From contig JAJZHV010000084.1 of NCBI GenBank assembly GCA_021804345.1, forward strand, positions 1 to 5,681: a stretch of DNA of 5,681 nucleotides, written 5' to 3'. A model generated the notes under the pieces. That model had not been told where the DNA came from and searched no databases. It saw nothing but the letters and a program-made list of their open reading frames with translations. The translations under genes and the position numbers were made by a program. Every line of letters starts with the position of its first letter. The first letter of the stretch is position 1. Positions 1 to 5,531 of this stretch are shown piece by piece. The stretch is from Pseudomonadota bacterium (GTDB taxonomy: Bacteria > Pseudomonadota > Gammaproteobacteria > Burkholderiales > Ferrovaceae).

Positions 1-1371
1 CGGATTCTCCGAGTGTCGGTGGGACAACCTCAAATTGCCGATGTGACGTTGCTTGATGAGCATACCTTGTACCTGGTGGGGCAAAGTGCGGGCATAACCA
101 ATCTGGTGCTGTGGCTGGCCTCGGGGGACATCAAAACCTGGAATTTGAATGTGGAGCGTGACCTAGACCCGCTCAGACGACGCCTGAAACGACTTTTTCC
201 CAAGGAAACACAGTTGGAGATTTCGTCCAGTGGTGAAGCCATCGTGCTCTCGGGCCAAGTGCAGGAGCCCATTCATGCCGAGCAGGCCGTAGCCCTGGCC
301 CAGGCGTATCTCACCCGTATCCCTCTGGCAGGCACCATGGCCTCCGGGGTGGCGGGTGGGCAAGCGCACCTTGCCACTGCGGGAGTTGCCCTGTCTGCGC
401 CCTCTACAGGGGCCTTGGTGGGGGGCAATAGTGCCCTCTCGCCGTTCACGGGCTCCGGAGTCCCTGGCGCTGGATCGCCGCCTAGCCCGGGTACTGTCGC
501 CGCAATGGCTCCCGGAGCGGTCACCACTTCCCCCGCCTTGGGCATGCCGCATGTCATCAACCTGCTCACCTTGGCAAAACCGATACAGGTGCGGGTGGAG
601 GTGAAAGTGGCCGAGGTGTCCAGATTGTTGCTGGAACAACTGGGCAGCGCCATCCAGTATCAAAAAAATGGGGGGCAATGGTCCTTTGGCGTGCTCTCCA
701 ACCTGCTCTCTCAAGGACCGGCTTCGGTGGCCTTTAACCGGGCGCTCTCGGTGACTCTGGACGGGCAACGCAGCGACGGCTTGATCAAGGTGCTGGCCGA
801 ACCCACCTTGATGGCCTTAAGTGGCCAGGAGGCCCGTTTTCTGGCAGGTGGAAAAGTATTCATTCCCACCAGCATGCCCAATGGGATGGGAGGCACTCTG
901 GTGACCTTGACCGAACAGGAATACGGCGTGTCCCTGCGGTTTTTACCCAAAGTGATGGATGAGGGGCGGATCTGGATGTCGGTGTCACCCGAAGTATCAG
1001 AAGTCAATGCCCAGGGCATCAACATCAGTAGTGGCCCCGGCCTTTCCCCGACCATTTTGCCCACCTTTACCACGCGCAGTGCCAGTACCACGGTGGAACT
1101 GCATGATGGAGAGCATTTTTTGATGGGCGGCTTGATGCGCAACAACGTGAACTCCAATATCAGTGCCATGCCCTTTCTGGGGGAAATCCCTTTGCTGGGC
1201 GCCTTGTTCAGAAGCCCGGATTTTCAATCAGACCGGACCGAACTGGTCTTTGTGGTCACCCCTCATCTGGTTTCGCCCAGTTCCACGGCAGTACCATTGC
1301 CCACAGATGGTTATCAGGCTCCAACCTTTGGCGAGCAACTGCTCAAGGGCACCTTGGAGCATACACCGTGA
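1..1371 (+). CDS. rcpA: Tad/Flp pilus outer-membrane secretin RcpA/CpaC (5' end missing)
   Basis: This encodes the secretin that forms the outer-membrane channel through which the Flp pilus leaves the cell. The frame is open from base 1, and the first codons (RILRVSVGQPQIADV) already belong to the conserved pilus N-terminal region of CpaC proteins. The GTG at 13 is therefore internal; the true start and signal peptide lie upstream. Counting codons from base 1, about 1-55 are that N-domain, about 56-105 a BON-like segment (LEISSSGEAIVLSGQV), and about 111-182 an Ala/Gly/Pro/Ser-rich linker. From about 183 the secretin part begins with VRVEVKVAEVSR (from codon 197). The barrel signature GEIPLLGALFRS ends near base 1212 and is followed by ELVFVVTPHLVSP. 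The stop at 1369-1371 overlaps the next gene's GTG start. The family call is firm; the long linker is unusual. Confidence 0.95.
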   Translation, partial: RILRVSVGQPQIADVTLLDEHTLYLVGQSAGITNLVLWLASGDIKTWNLNVERDLDPLRRRLKRLFPKETQLEISSSGEAIVLSGQVQEPIHAEQAVALAQAYLTRIPLAGTMASGVAGGQAHLATAGVALSAPSTGALVGGNSALSPFTGSGVPGAGSPPSPGTVAAMAPGAVTTSPALGMPHVINLLTLAKPIQVRVEVKVAEVSRLLLEQLGSAIQYQKNGGQWSFGVLSNLLSQGPASVAFNRALSVTLDGQRSDGLIKVLAEPTLMALSGQEARFLAGGKVFIPTSMPNGMGGTLVTLTEQEYGVSLRFLPKVMDEGRIWMSVSPEVSEVNAQGINISSGPGLSPTILPTFTTRSASTTVELHDGEHFLMGGLMRNNVNSNISAMPFLGEIPLLGALFRSPDFQSDRTELVFVVTPHLVSPSSTAVPLPTDGYQAPTFGEQLLKGTLEHTP

Positions 1372-2009
1372 GGGGGCATGGGGGGCGGGCAGGCCTTAGG
1401 GGTTCCGTCAGGGCCGCCATGAGGGGTTGCGAGCAAGGCAGCGTGACCGTGGTGGTGGCGGGATTGCTGGTCGTGTTGTTGGGGTTTCTGGCCATGGTGC
1501 TGGATCTTTCACGCTTGTATCAGGCCCGGGAATCCTGGCAGGGGGCGATTGATGCAGCGGCCCTGGCGGGTGCTAGGCAATTGGATGGGACAGTGAACGG
1601 CACGGTGAACGCGGTGCTGACTGCGCAACTGACGCTGGCTGGATTGAAACAAGGGGGAGCGCTCTCGGCCGGGAGCAACCTGAACACGGTGACTTATCGG
1701 ATTGGCCCCTGCAGTAGTCCGGACAGCGCTACCAGTGCTTTGCCGGGCGGGGTGGTCACTGCCTGGCATTGGAGCCAGTCCACGCCAGACTGTACGTATC
1801 AGGGGGCCAGCGCCAGTGCGCTCGGCACTGGGGTGAGCAATCCCACGGGGCTTCAGTTTCTGGAAGTGGACAGTGGTCTTCAGGCCGCGCTGACCCCCTG
1901 GTTTGCCCAGTTTCTGCCAGGATTCATGGCCCAGAGTGCCACCTTGTCTCCCTATGGGTATGCGGTGGCCGGATATGCCGCACCCTTACCCCCCTTACTG
2001 TTTCGATAA
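1368..2009 (+). CDS. Short TadG-like pilus assembly protein (N-anchor, no VWA domain)
   Basis: This 213-residue protein has a basic N-terminus, one membrane helix (about residues 25-47, SVTVVVAGLLVVLLGFLAMV) and then DLSRLYQARESWQGAIDAAALAGA. That is the hallmark N-terminal block of TadG and related Flp assembly proteins. The remaining ~140 residues should be periplasmic; they are rich in Ala, Gly, Ser and Thr and contain two cysteines (C115, C142). TadG proteins are usually over 400 residues and carry a von Willebrand A domain, which is absent here. After G24 there is no Glu at position +5, so it is not an obvious prepilin-peptidase substrate, unlike the next two proteins. The GTG start overlaps the secretin stop as GTGA, with GGAG (1356-1359) eight bases upstream. 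An in-frame ATG at 1419 (residue 18), with AGGG at 1410-1413, is an alternative. The family call is good; the exact role is inferred. Confidence 0.8.
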   Translation: MRGHGGRAGLRGSVRAAMRGCEQGSVTVVVAGLLVVLLGFLAMVLDLSRLYQARESWQGAIDAAALAGARQLDGTVNGTVNAVLTAQLTLAGLKQGGALSAGSNLNTVTYRIGPCSSPDSATSALPGGVVTAWHWSQSTPDCTYQGASASALGTGVSNPTGLQFLEVDSGLQAALTPWFAQFLPGFMAQSATLSPYGYAVAGYAAPLPPLLFR

Positions 2010-2014
2010 TTCCT

Positions 2015-2020
2015 CTGAGG
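2015..2020 (+). promoter_or_regulatory. Ribosome binding site deciding the GTG start at 2027
   Basis: CTGAGG lies just after the stop of the TadG-like gene and ends six bases before GTG 2027. It supports 2027 as the start of the TadE-like gene rather than any start inside the preceding gene, where the frame is also open as far back as 1769. Confidence 0.65.
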
Positions 2021-2026
2021 CGCAAT

Positions 2027-2569
2027 GTGAGTACAAGGGTAGACGATCGGGGGGGTCGCAGGAGTGGGGACGGTCGGGCGGGTCGTGGCTGTCTTCAGAG
2101 GCAGTATGGAGTCGCTACCTTGGAGTTGGCACTGCTACTACCCATCCTATTGATGCTGTGCACGCTGGCAGGGGAGATAGGGCATGTGTTCTGGGTGCAG
2201 GGCAGCCTGCAAGTCATTGCACGGGAAGGAGCGCAGGGCTTGAGTCGGGCGCAGTCAGGCCTGTTTGGCGCTCAGATGAGTGCCGTGCAACAGCAGATGC
2301 GCCAGGATCTGGACAATGCGGGTCTCGGTGGCAGTTCCTCGGTACAAATCCAGCTGAACTGTCTGGACGGCACGTTTTCCCTGCTCGGTTCCGGAGGTTG
2401 GTGTACGCCCGGCGGTACCGCTCCTGCTGATTCGGCTCTGACCTACGTTCAGGCACAAGTGACCTTGTCTGTGCCGGCTCCAGGGTCCTGGATGCCCTTT
2501 TATGCCCTGGTGGCGAATGCCACTCCACTGGCACTGACGGGAGAGGAGATTGTTCCCTATGGACCTTGA
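2027..2569 (+). CDS. tadE: TadE-family minor pilin (pseudopilin)
   Basis: The product is a 180-residue TadE-like pseudopilin. Residues 1-28 form a Gly/Arg-rich leader ending in QYG. The motif G28-VATLE with Glu at +5 (E33) is followed by a hydrophobic stretch, LELALLLPILLMLCTLAG. This is the type IV prepilin-like cleavage site expected for processing by TadV, followed by the inner-membrane anchor. Then come EIGHVFWVQGSLQVIAREGAQ, typical of TadE proteins, and a periplasmic domain with two cysteines (C112, C126). The frame is open back to 1769 inside the upstream gene, but GTG 2027 has a good GAGG site, follows the previous stop by 17 bases and gives a normal TadE length. The 3' end overlaps the next gene by 11 bases. 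Known TadE proteins are needed for Flp fibre assembly; which of this and the next gene is the true TadE rather than TadF cannot be decided here. Confidence 0.85.
   Translation: MSTRVDDRGGRRSGDGRAGRGCLQRQYGVATLELALLLPILLMLCTLAGEIGHVFWVQGSLQVIAREGAQGLSRAQSGLFGAQMSAVQQQMRQDLDNAGLGGSSSVQIQLNCLDGTFSLLGSGGWCTPGGTAPADSALTYVQAQVTLSVPAPGSWMPFYALVANATPLALTGEEIVPYGP
2544..2548 (+). promoter_or_regulatory. Ribosome binding site for the second minor pilin gene
   Basis: AGGAG lies inside the 3' end of the TadE-like gene, ten bases upstream of ATG 2559. An in-frame TTG at 2550 is only one base away and too close to be served by it, so ATG 2559 is preferred. Confidence 0.6.
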
Positions 2570-3221
2570 AATTCGCTGGTTGTCTGGTCACGCCCATCGG
2601 CTCCCCCCATCCCGGGCACCGGGCGCTGGGATGGGGGGCGATGAATCCGGACGGCTCCCCCTTGCGCGTAGTGGCTGCAGGGGCACCCTTAGCCATCAGT
2701 CAGGGGCCAGTTCGGTGGAGTTTGCCTTGGTCAGCCTAGTACTATGTGCGGGTTTGTTTGGCTGCATGGAGTTGTGCCGAATATTCTGGGTGTGGAATTC
2801 GGCCGCAGAAGTGACTGCCCGTGCAGCCCGTCTGGCAGCGGTGCTGCCCTTTGGCTCCAGCGCCCAAATCGCCAGAAATGCCGTGTTGCAAGCCGGTTCC
2901 ACGCAAGCCTCCGTGGCCTTCCCCGGCATTCCCGAACTCACCAATCAAAGTGTGCAGATTGAATATATGACGGGCTCCTGGGGGAGCCTGACGCCCACCG
3001 CCAGCTATCCCGTGGATGGCGTGCAAAATCTTGCAAACTGCCTGCAAGGCCTGACCCCTTGTATCAGCGCGGTCCAGGTGCGTCTGTGCCAAAACGGAAC
3101 ATTGCCCTGTCAACCATTGAATTATCAGTCCCTGTGGGTTTTTTTGTGGGGTTTAACGCTATCAATCCCTACCTTTTCTGTGACCGTTCCGCTGCAAAGT
3201 GCGGGCGCCACGCAAGCGTGA
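2559..3221 (+). CDS. Second TadE/TadF-family minor pilin
   Basis: The product has 220 residues from ATG 2559. A long leader (residues 1-49) ends in HQSG and is followed by ASSVEFALVSLVLCAGLFG. G49 with E54 at +5 gives the same prepilin-peptidase pattern as the preceding protein. The helix leads into CMELCRIFWVWNSAAEVTARAARLAAV, which parallels the FWV...AREGA block of the TadE-like neighbour, so the two are paralogues. The periplasmic part carries four cysteines (161, 168, 177, 184) in a C-x6-C-x8-C-x6-C arrangement. The gene overlaps the previous one by 11 bases and ends seven bases before ATG 3229 of tadZ. The leader is unusually long; an in-frame ATG at 2631 would shorten it to 25 residues but has no clear ribosome site and lies inside a stem-loop. 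The likely role is TadF-type pseudopilin. The TadE-family call is solid, the E/F distinction is not. Confidence 0.82.
   Translation: MDLEIRWLSGHAHRLPPSRAPGAGMGGDESGRLPLARSGCRGTLSHQSGASSVEFALVSLVLCAGLFGCMELCRIFWVWNSAAEVTARAARLAAVLPFGSSAQIARNAVLQAGSTQASVAFPGIPELTNQSVQIEYMTGSWGSLTPTASYPVDGVQNLANCLQGLTPCISAVQVRLCQNGTLPCQPLNYQSLWVFLWGLTLSIPTFSVTVPLQSAGATQA
2595..2643 (+). repeat. Strong stem-loop (inverted repeat) in the minor pilin leader region
   Basis: CCCCCCATCCC (2603-2613) is exactly complementary to GGGATGGGGGG (2628-2638), across a 14-base loop. Outside this, CATCG (2595-2599) pairs with CGATG (2639-2643), leaving only the three bases 2600-2602 bulged. The result is 16 base pairs, mostly G-C. 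There is no T-run after it, so it is not a classical terminator. It begins 26 bases after the tadE-like stop and lies inside the 5' coding part of the next gene. Pairing is read directly from the sequence; any effect on the mRNA is inferred. Confidence 0.7.
2614..2638 (+). other. Canonical G-quadruplex motif on the coding strand
   Basis: There are four G-runs: 2614-2616, 2621-2623, 2628-2630 and 2633-2638, with loops of 4, 4 and 2 bases. This meets the usual G3+/N1-7 rule. The last two runs also form the 3' arm of the stem-loop at 2595-2643, so the two structures would exclude each other. Folding in the cell is unproven. Confidence 0.5.
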
Positions 3222-3228
3222 GAGTGTG

Positions 3229-4185
3229 ATGAACCATCGTCCTGATCTGATTGTTCCACGGTACCATCCTGATTCGTCGGCAGACCCTGCAAGCGCTCAA
3301 ACCAGCACTCCAAACTGGTCTGAGTCCGCTCGTCCGCCTGCCCTAACGCTTGGTCTGTTCAGCTGCAAAGGGGGCGTAGGGACGACCTTCCTTACTGCCC
3401 AGTTAGGATATGTGTTGGCACAAGCGAGGCAGCGAGAGGTTTTGCTGATCGATTGTGTGTATCCCTATGGGGATTTGGGAGTGATGCTGGGTGAATCCAC
3501 CTCAACCGGGTCCTTGAGCGATTTATTGCGTAATCCCGGACGCATCGATGGGCATTTGCTGGACTCCGTTCTGGGGCATCCTTACCCCCAACTGAGTGTG
3601 CTGACGGGATGTGGCTTGCATGGACTGCCTCGAGAGGATGTGCAACGCGGGTTCTGTCGTGTGCTTGAATTGGCCCGCACCCGCTTTCCGGTCATCGTGC
3701 TCGATTGTGGACGCCAGCCCGAGCCTGCTTCCCTTTCCTTGCTGCAGCAGGCGGATTACCTGATCCCTGTGCTGCAACCCACGCTTCCTATGCTGCGTGA
3801 CGCGCGCCAGCTGCTGGTGTCGCTGCGTTCTCAGGGGGTTTCCCGGGAGCGGATCGTGCCCGTACTCAATTGCCCCCGGTGGGGTTCGGCGGCACTGGTT
3901 CAGGCCCTGGAACAGGCGCTGGGTTGCACCCTGATGCATCGCATACCCGAATGTGGTGATCTGGTCCGGGGTTCGGTCATGACAGGCGTTCCGATCCCAC
4001 ACCTGTTTCCTCGCCATCGCGTGAGCCAAAGCATTTCCCGCTTGGGGCAAATCCTGATGGGTGAAGAACAGAACCCAACCCGGAAACCCACACGTTTTTG
4101 GTGGCGTTGGCGCAGATCAGGCAAAAGTTTAGCCGAATCGGCGTTGGCCAAAGTCATCCCCACGGCCGTCAGGTTGCAGGGGTAG
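3229..4185 (+). CDS. tadZ: TadZ/CpaE ParA/MinD-like pilus localisation ATPase
   Basis: This is a cytoplasmic P-loop protein of the CpaE/TadZ branch of the ParA/MinD superfamily, which positions the Tad machine (often polar) and recruits the other parts. From ATG 3229 it has 318 residues. A deviant Walker A, CKGGVGTT, lies at residues 46-53: the signature lysine K47 is kept, but the P-loop lysine position is T52. LLIDCVYPYGDLGVML follows (D75), and the Walker B VIVLDCG has D159. Only about 35 residues precede the ATPase fold, so there is no room for the N-terminal receiver-like domain seen in longer CpaE proteins. A basic C-terminal tail contains RFWWRWRR (289-296). The frame is open from GTG 3199 (ten more residues, overlapping the minor pilin gene). 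ATG 3229 is preferred because GAGAG (3220-3224) lies just upstream and the overlap is avoided, but the spacing is short and the start is uncertain. Confidence 0.88.
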   Translation: MNHRPDLIVPRYHPDSSADPASAQTSTPNWSESARPPALTLGLFSCKGGVGTTFLTAQLGYVLAQARQREVLLIDCVYPYGDLGVMLGESTSTGSLSDLLRNPGRIDGHLLDSVLGHPYPQLSVLTGCGLHGLPREDVQRGFCRVLELARTRFPVIVLDCGRQPEPASLSLLQQADYLIPVLQPTLPMLRDARQLLVSLRSQGVSRERIVPVLNCPRWGSAALVQALEQALGCTLMHRIPECGDLVRGSVMTGVPIPHLFPRHRVSQSISRLGQILMGEEQNPTRKPTRFWWRWRRSGKSLAESALAKVIPTAVRLQG

Positions 4186-4277
4186 AGGGTCAGTCCCAGG
4201 AGTTCGGTCAATAGATGGTGAGGTGCGGGCTGCGTCTGGGCGCAATGAGCTCCTCCCGGAGGCAATGGAGTGAAATC
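4186..4277 (+). other. 92-base gap between tadZ and tadA
   Basis: This is the only sizeable non-coding stretch in an otherwise overlapping operon. No convincing promoter or T-tailed terminator hairpin is visible. It contains two in-frame upstream ATGs for tadA, at 4215 and 4245, and a tight CTCC(TCCC)GGAG element at 4250-4261 just before the ribosome site used for ATG 4278. If ATG 4215 were the true start, the gap would shrink to 29 bases. Confidence 0.5.
4267..4270 (+). promoter_or_regulatory. Ribosome binding site deciding the tadA start at 4278
   Basis: GGAG lies seven bases before ATG 4278, the best-spaced site among three in-frame starts (4215, 4245, 4278). For 4215 the nearest site, AGGAG 4198-4202, is 12 bases away; for 4245 nothing good is seen. 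Confidence 0.6.
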
Positions 4278-5531
4278 ATGGATGTCTTGTCCAGCTTGCG
4301 CTTTAACATTCACCAGCATTTGCTGGAGCGATATGACTTGGGTCGCCTGCAACGACTCACGCCAGAACGCCAGTTGTCCGAGGTCCGGCATTGGGTAGAA
4401 CATTTTTTGCTGGAGCAGCGCCAGCCGCTCAATACGGGTGAGCAACAGCAACTCATCGAGGATGTCCAGCACGAAATGTTGGGGCTGGGCCCCCTGGAAC
4501 CCTTGTTGAAAGATACAGAGATATCCGACATTCTGGTGAACGGGCCGCACCAGATCTACGTGGAAAGACACGGTCGCTTGAACCTGGAAGGACGTCAGTT
4601 TGCGGATAACGCCCATTTGATTCGAACCATCGAACGCATCGTGTCGCGGGTGGGTCGTCGCATCGATGAATCCAGTCCCATGGTGGATGCCCGCCTGCCC
4701 GATGGCTCTCGGGTCAATGCGATCATTCCGCCCCTGGCGCTGGATGGCCCGGTGCTATCGATCCGACGGTTTGCCACCCGGCCTTTTACCTTGAGCCAAT
4801 GGGTGATGCAGGAAGGGCTGAATGAAGCCATGGCCTGTTTGCTTCAGGAGTACGTGCGGGCCCGATTGAACATCCTGGTTTCGGGCGGGACCGGTACCGG
4901 GAAGACGACCCTGCTCAATGTCCTGTCCGGCTTCGTGGACGGCAGCGAGCGCTTAGTGACGATCGAGGATACCGCCGAGTTACGCTTGTCCCAACCCCAT
5001 GTGATTCGTCTGGAAACACGACCTGCCAATGTGGAAGGACAGGGCGAGATTTCTACCCGTCAATTGGTGCGAAATGCCTTGCGCATGCGTCCGGATCGCC
5101 TGATTGTAGGAGAAGTGCGTGGGGCTGAAGCCCTGGATATGCTACAGGCCATGAATACGGGGCACGAGGGGGCGATGTCCACACTGCATGCAAACTCCCC
5201 CGAAGACGCCCTGGTGCGATTGGAGCAGATGGCGGGGCAGGGCAACCGCCAGCTCACCGAGCGCAATATTCGTGCGCAAATCGCCAGTGCCATACAGATC
5301 ATCATCCAAACGGGTCGTCTTCCCGACGGGCAGCGAAAAATCATGGCCATCACCGAATTGCAGGGCAATGCTCGCGGCCGCCTCAAGACCCTGGTTCGGT
5401 GGCGCTACCGCGTTACCGGTGGGACACAAGCAGCCCGCTATGCAGGTTGTTTCGAGCCGGTGGAGGAGCAATCGCTGTTTCAGGAAAAAATCCAGCTGCA
5501 TACGCCGGCTGTGCTGGAGAACACCCCATGA
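4278..5531 (+). CDS. tadA: TadA/CpaF secretion ATPase of the Flp pilus
   Basis: This is the hexameric type II/IV secretion ATPase (GspE/PilT superfamily, CpaF branch) that drives Flp pilin assembly from the cytoplasmic face of the TadB/TadC platform. From ATG 4278 it has 417 residues, normal for the family. The N-terminal helical part (IHQHLLERYDLGRLQRLTPE) leads into the LGPLEPLLKDTEISDILVNG block and the RVGRRIDESSPMVDARLPDG segment. The Walker A GGTGTGKTT lies at 203-211 (K209), the Asp box TIEDTAEL has E230/D231, the Walker B RLIVGEVRG has E279, and the His box STLHANS has H304. All catalytic elements are intact. The sequence after ITELQG (LVRWRYRVTGG...FEPVEEQSLFQEKI) is the expected C-terminal tail. 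Upstream in-frame ATGs at 4215 and 4245 would add residues (MVRCGLRLGAMSSS) that do not look conserved. The stop overlaps tadB as ATGA. Confidence 0.96.
   Translation: MDVLSSLRFNIHQHLLERYDLGRLQRLTPERQLSEVRHWVEHFLLEQRQPLNTGEQQQLIEDVQHEMLGLGPLEPLLKDTEISDILVNGPHQIYVERHGRLNLEGRQFADNAHLIRTIERIVSRVGRRIDESSPMVDARLPDGSRVNAIIPPLALDGPVLSIRRFATRPFTLSQWVMQEGLNEAMACLLQEYVRARLNILVSGGTGTGKTTLLNVLSGFVDGSERLVTIEDTAELRLSQPHVIRLETRPANVEGQGEISTRQLVRNALRMRPDRLIVGEVRGAEALDMLQAMNTGHEGAMSTLHANSPEDALVRLEQMAGQGNRQLTERNIRAQIASAIQIIIQTGRLPDGQRKIMAITELQGNARGRLKTLVRWRYRVTGGTQAARYAGCFEPVEEQSLFQEKIQLHTPAVLENTP

Noticed and set aside
163..768. Open frame of 201 codons on the - strand across the secretin gene
   Set aside because: Lies wholly opposite a clear secretin reading frame; its product is a low-complexity Arg/Gly/His-rich shadow with no recognisable domain.
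1769..2026. Extended N-terminus for the TadE-like protein
   Set aside because: The frame is open, but it would overlap the TadG-like gene by more than 200 bases; GTG 2027 has a proper ribosome site and gives a normal length.
3139..3145. Run of seven T that might end a terminator
   Set aside because: It is inside the second minor pilin gene and the sequence before it forms no stable stem (only CCC/GGG).
81..3206. 13-base direct repeat (gcaaagtgcgggc at 81-93 and 3194-3206)
   Set aside because: Both copies are coding and read Gln-Ser-Ala-Gly in frame; a single 13-base match in 5.7 kb with shared codon bias is compatible with chance.
3900..4616. Open frame of 238 codons on the - strand over the tadZ/tadA junction
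   Set aside because: Opposes two well-supported ATPase genes and has no family features; high GC makes long antisense frames common.
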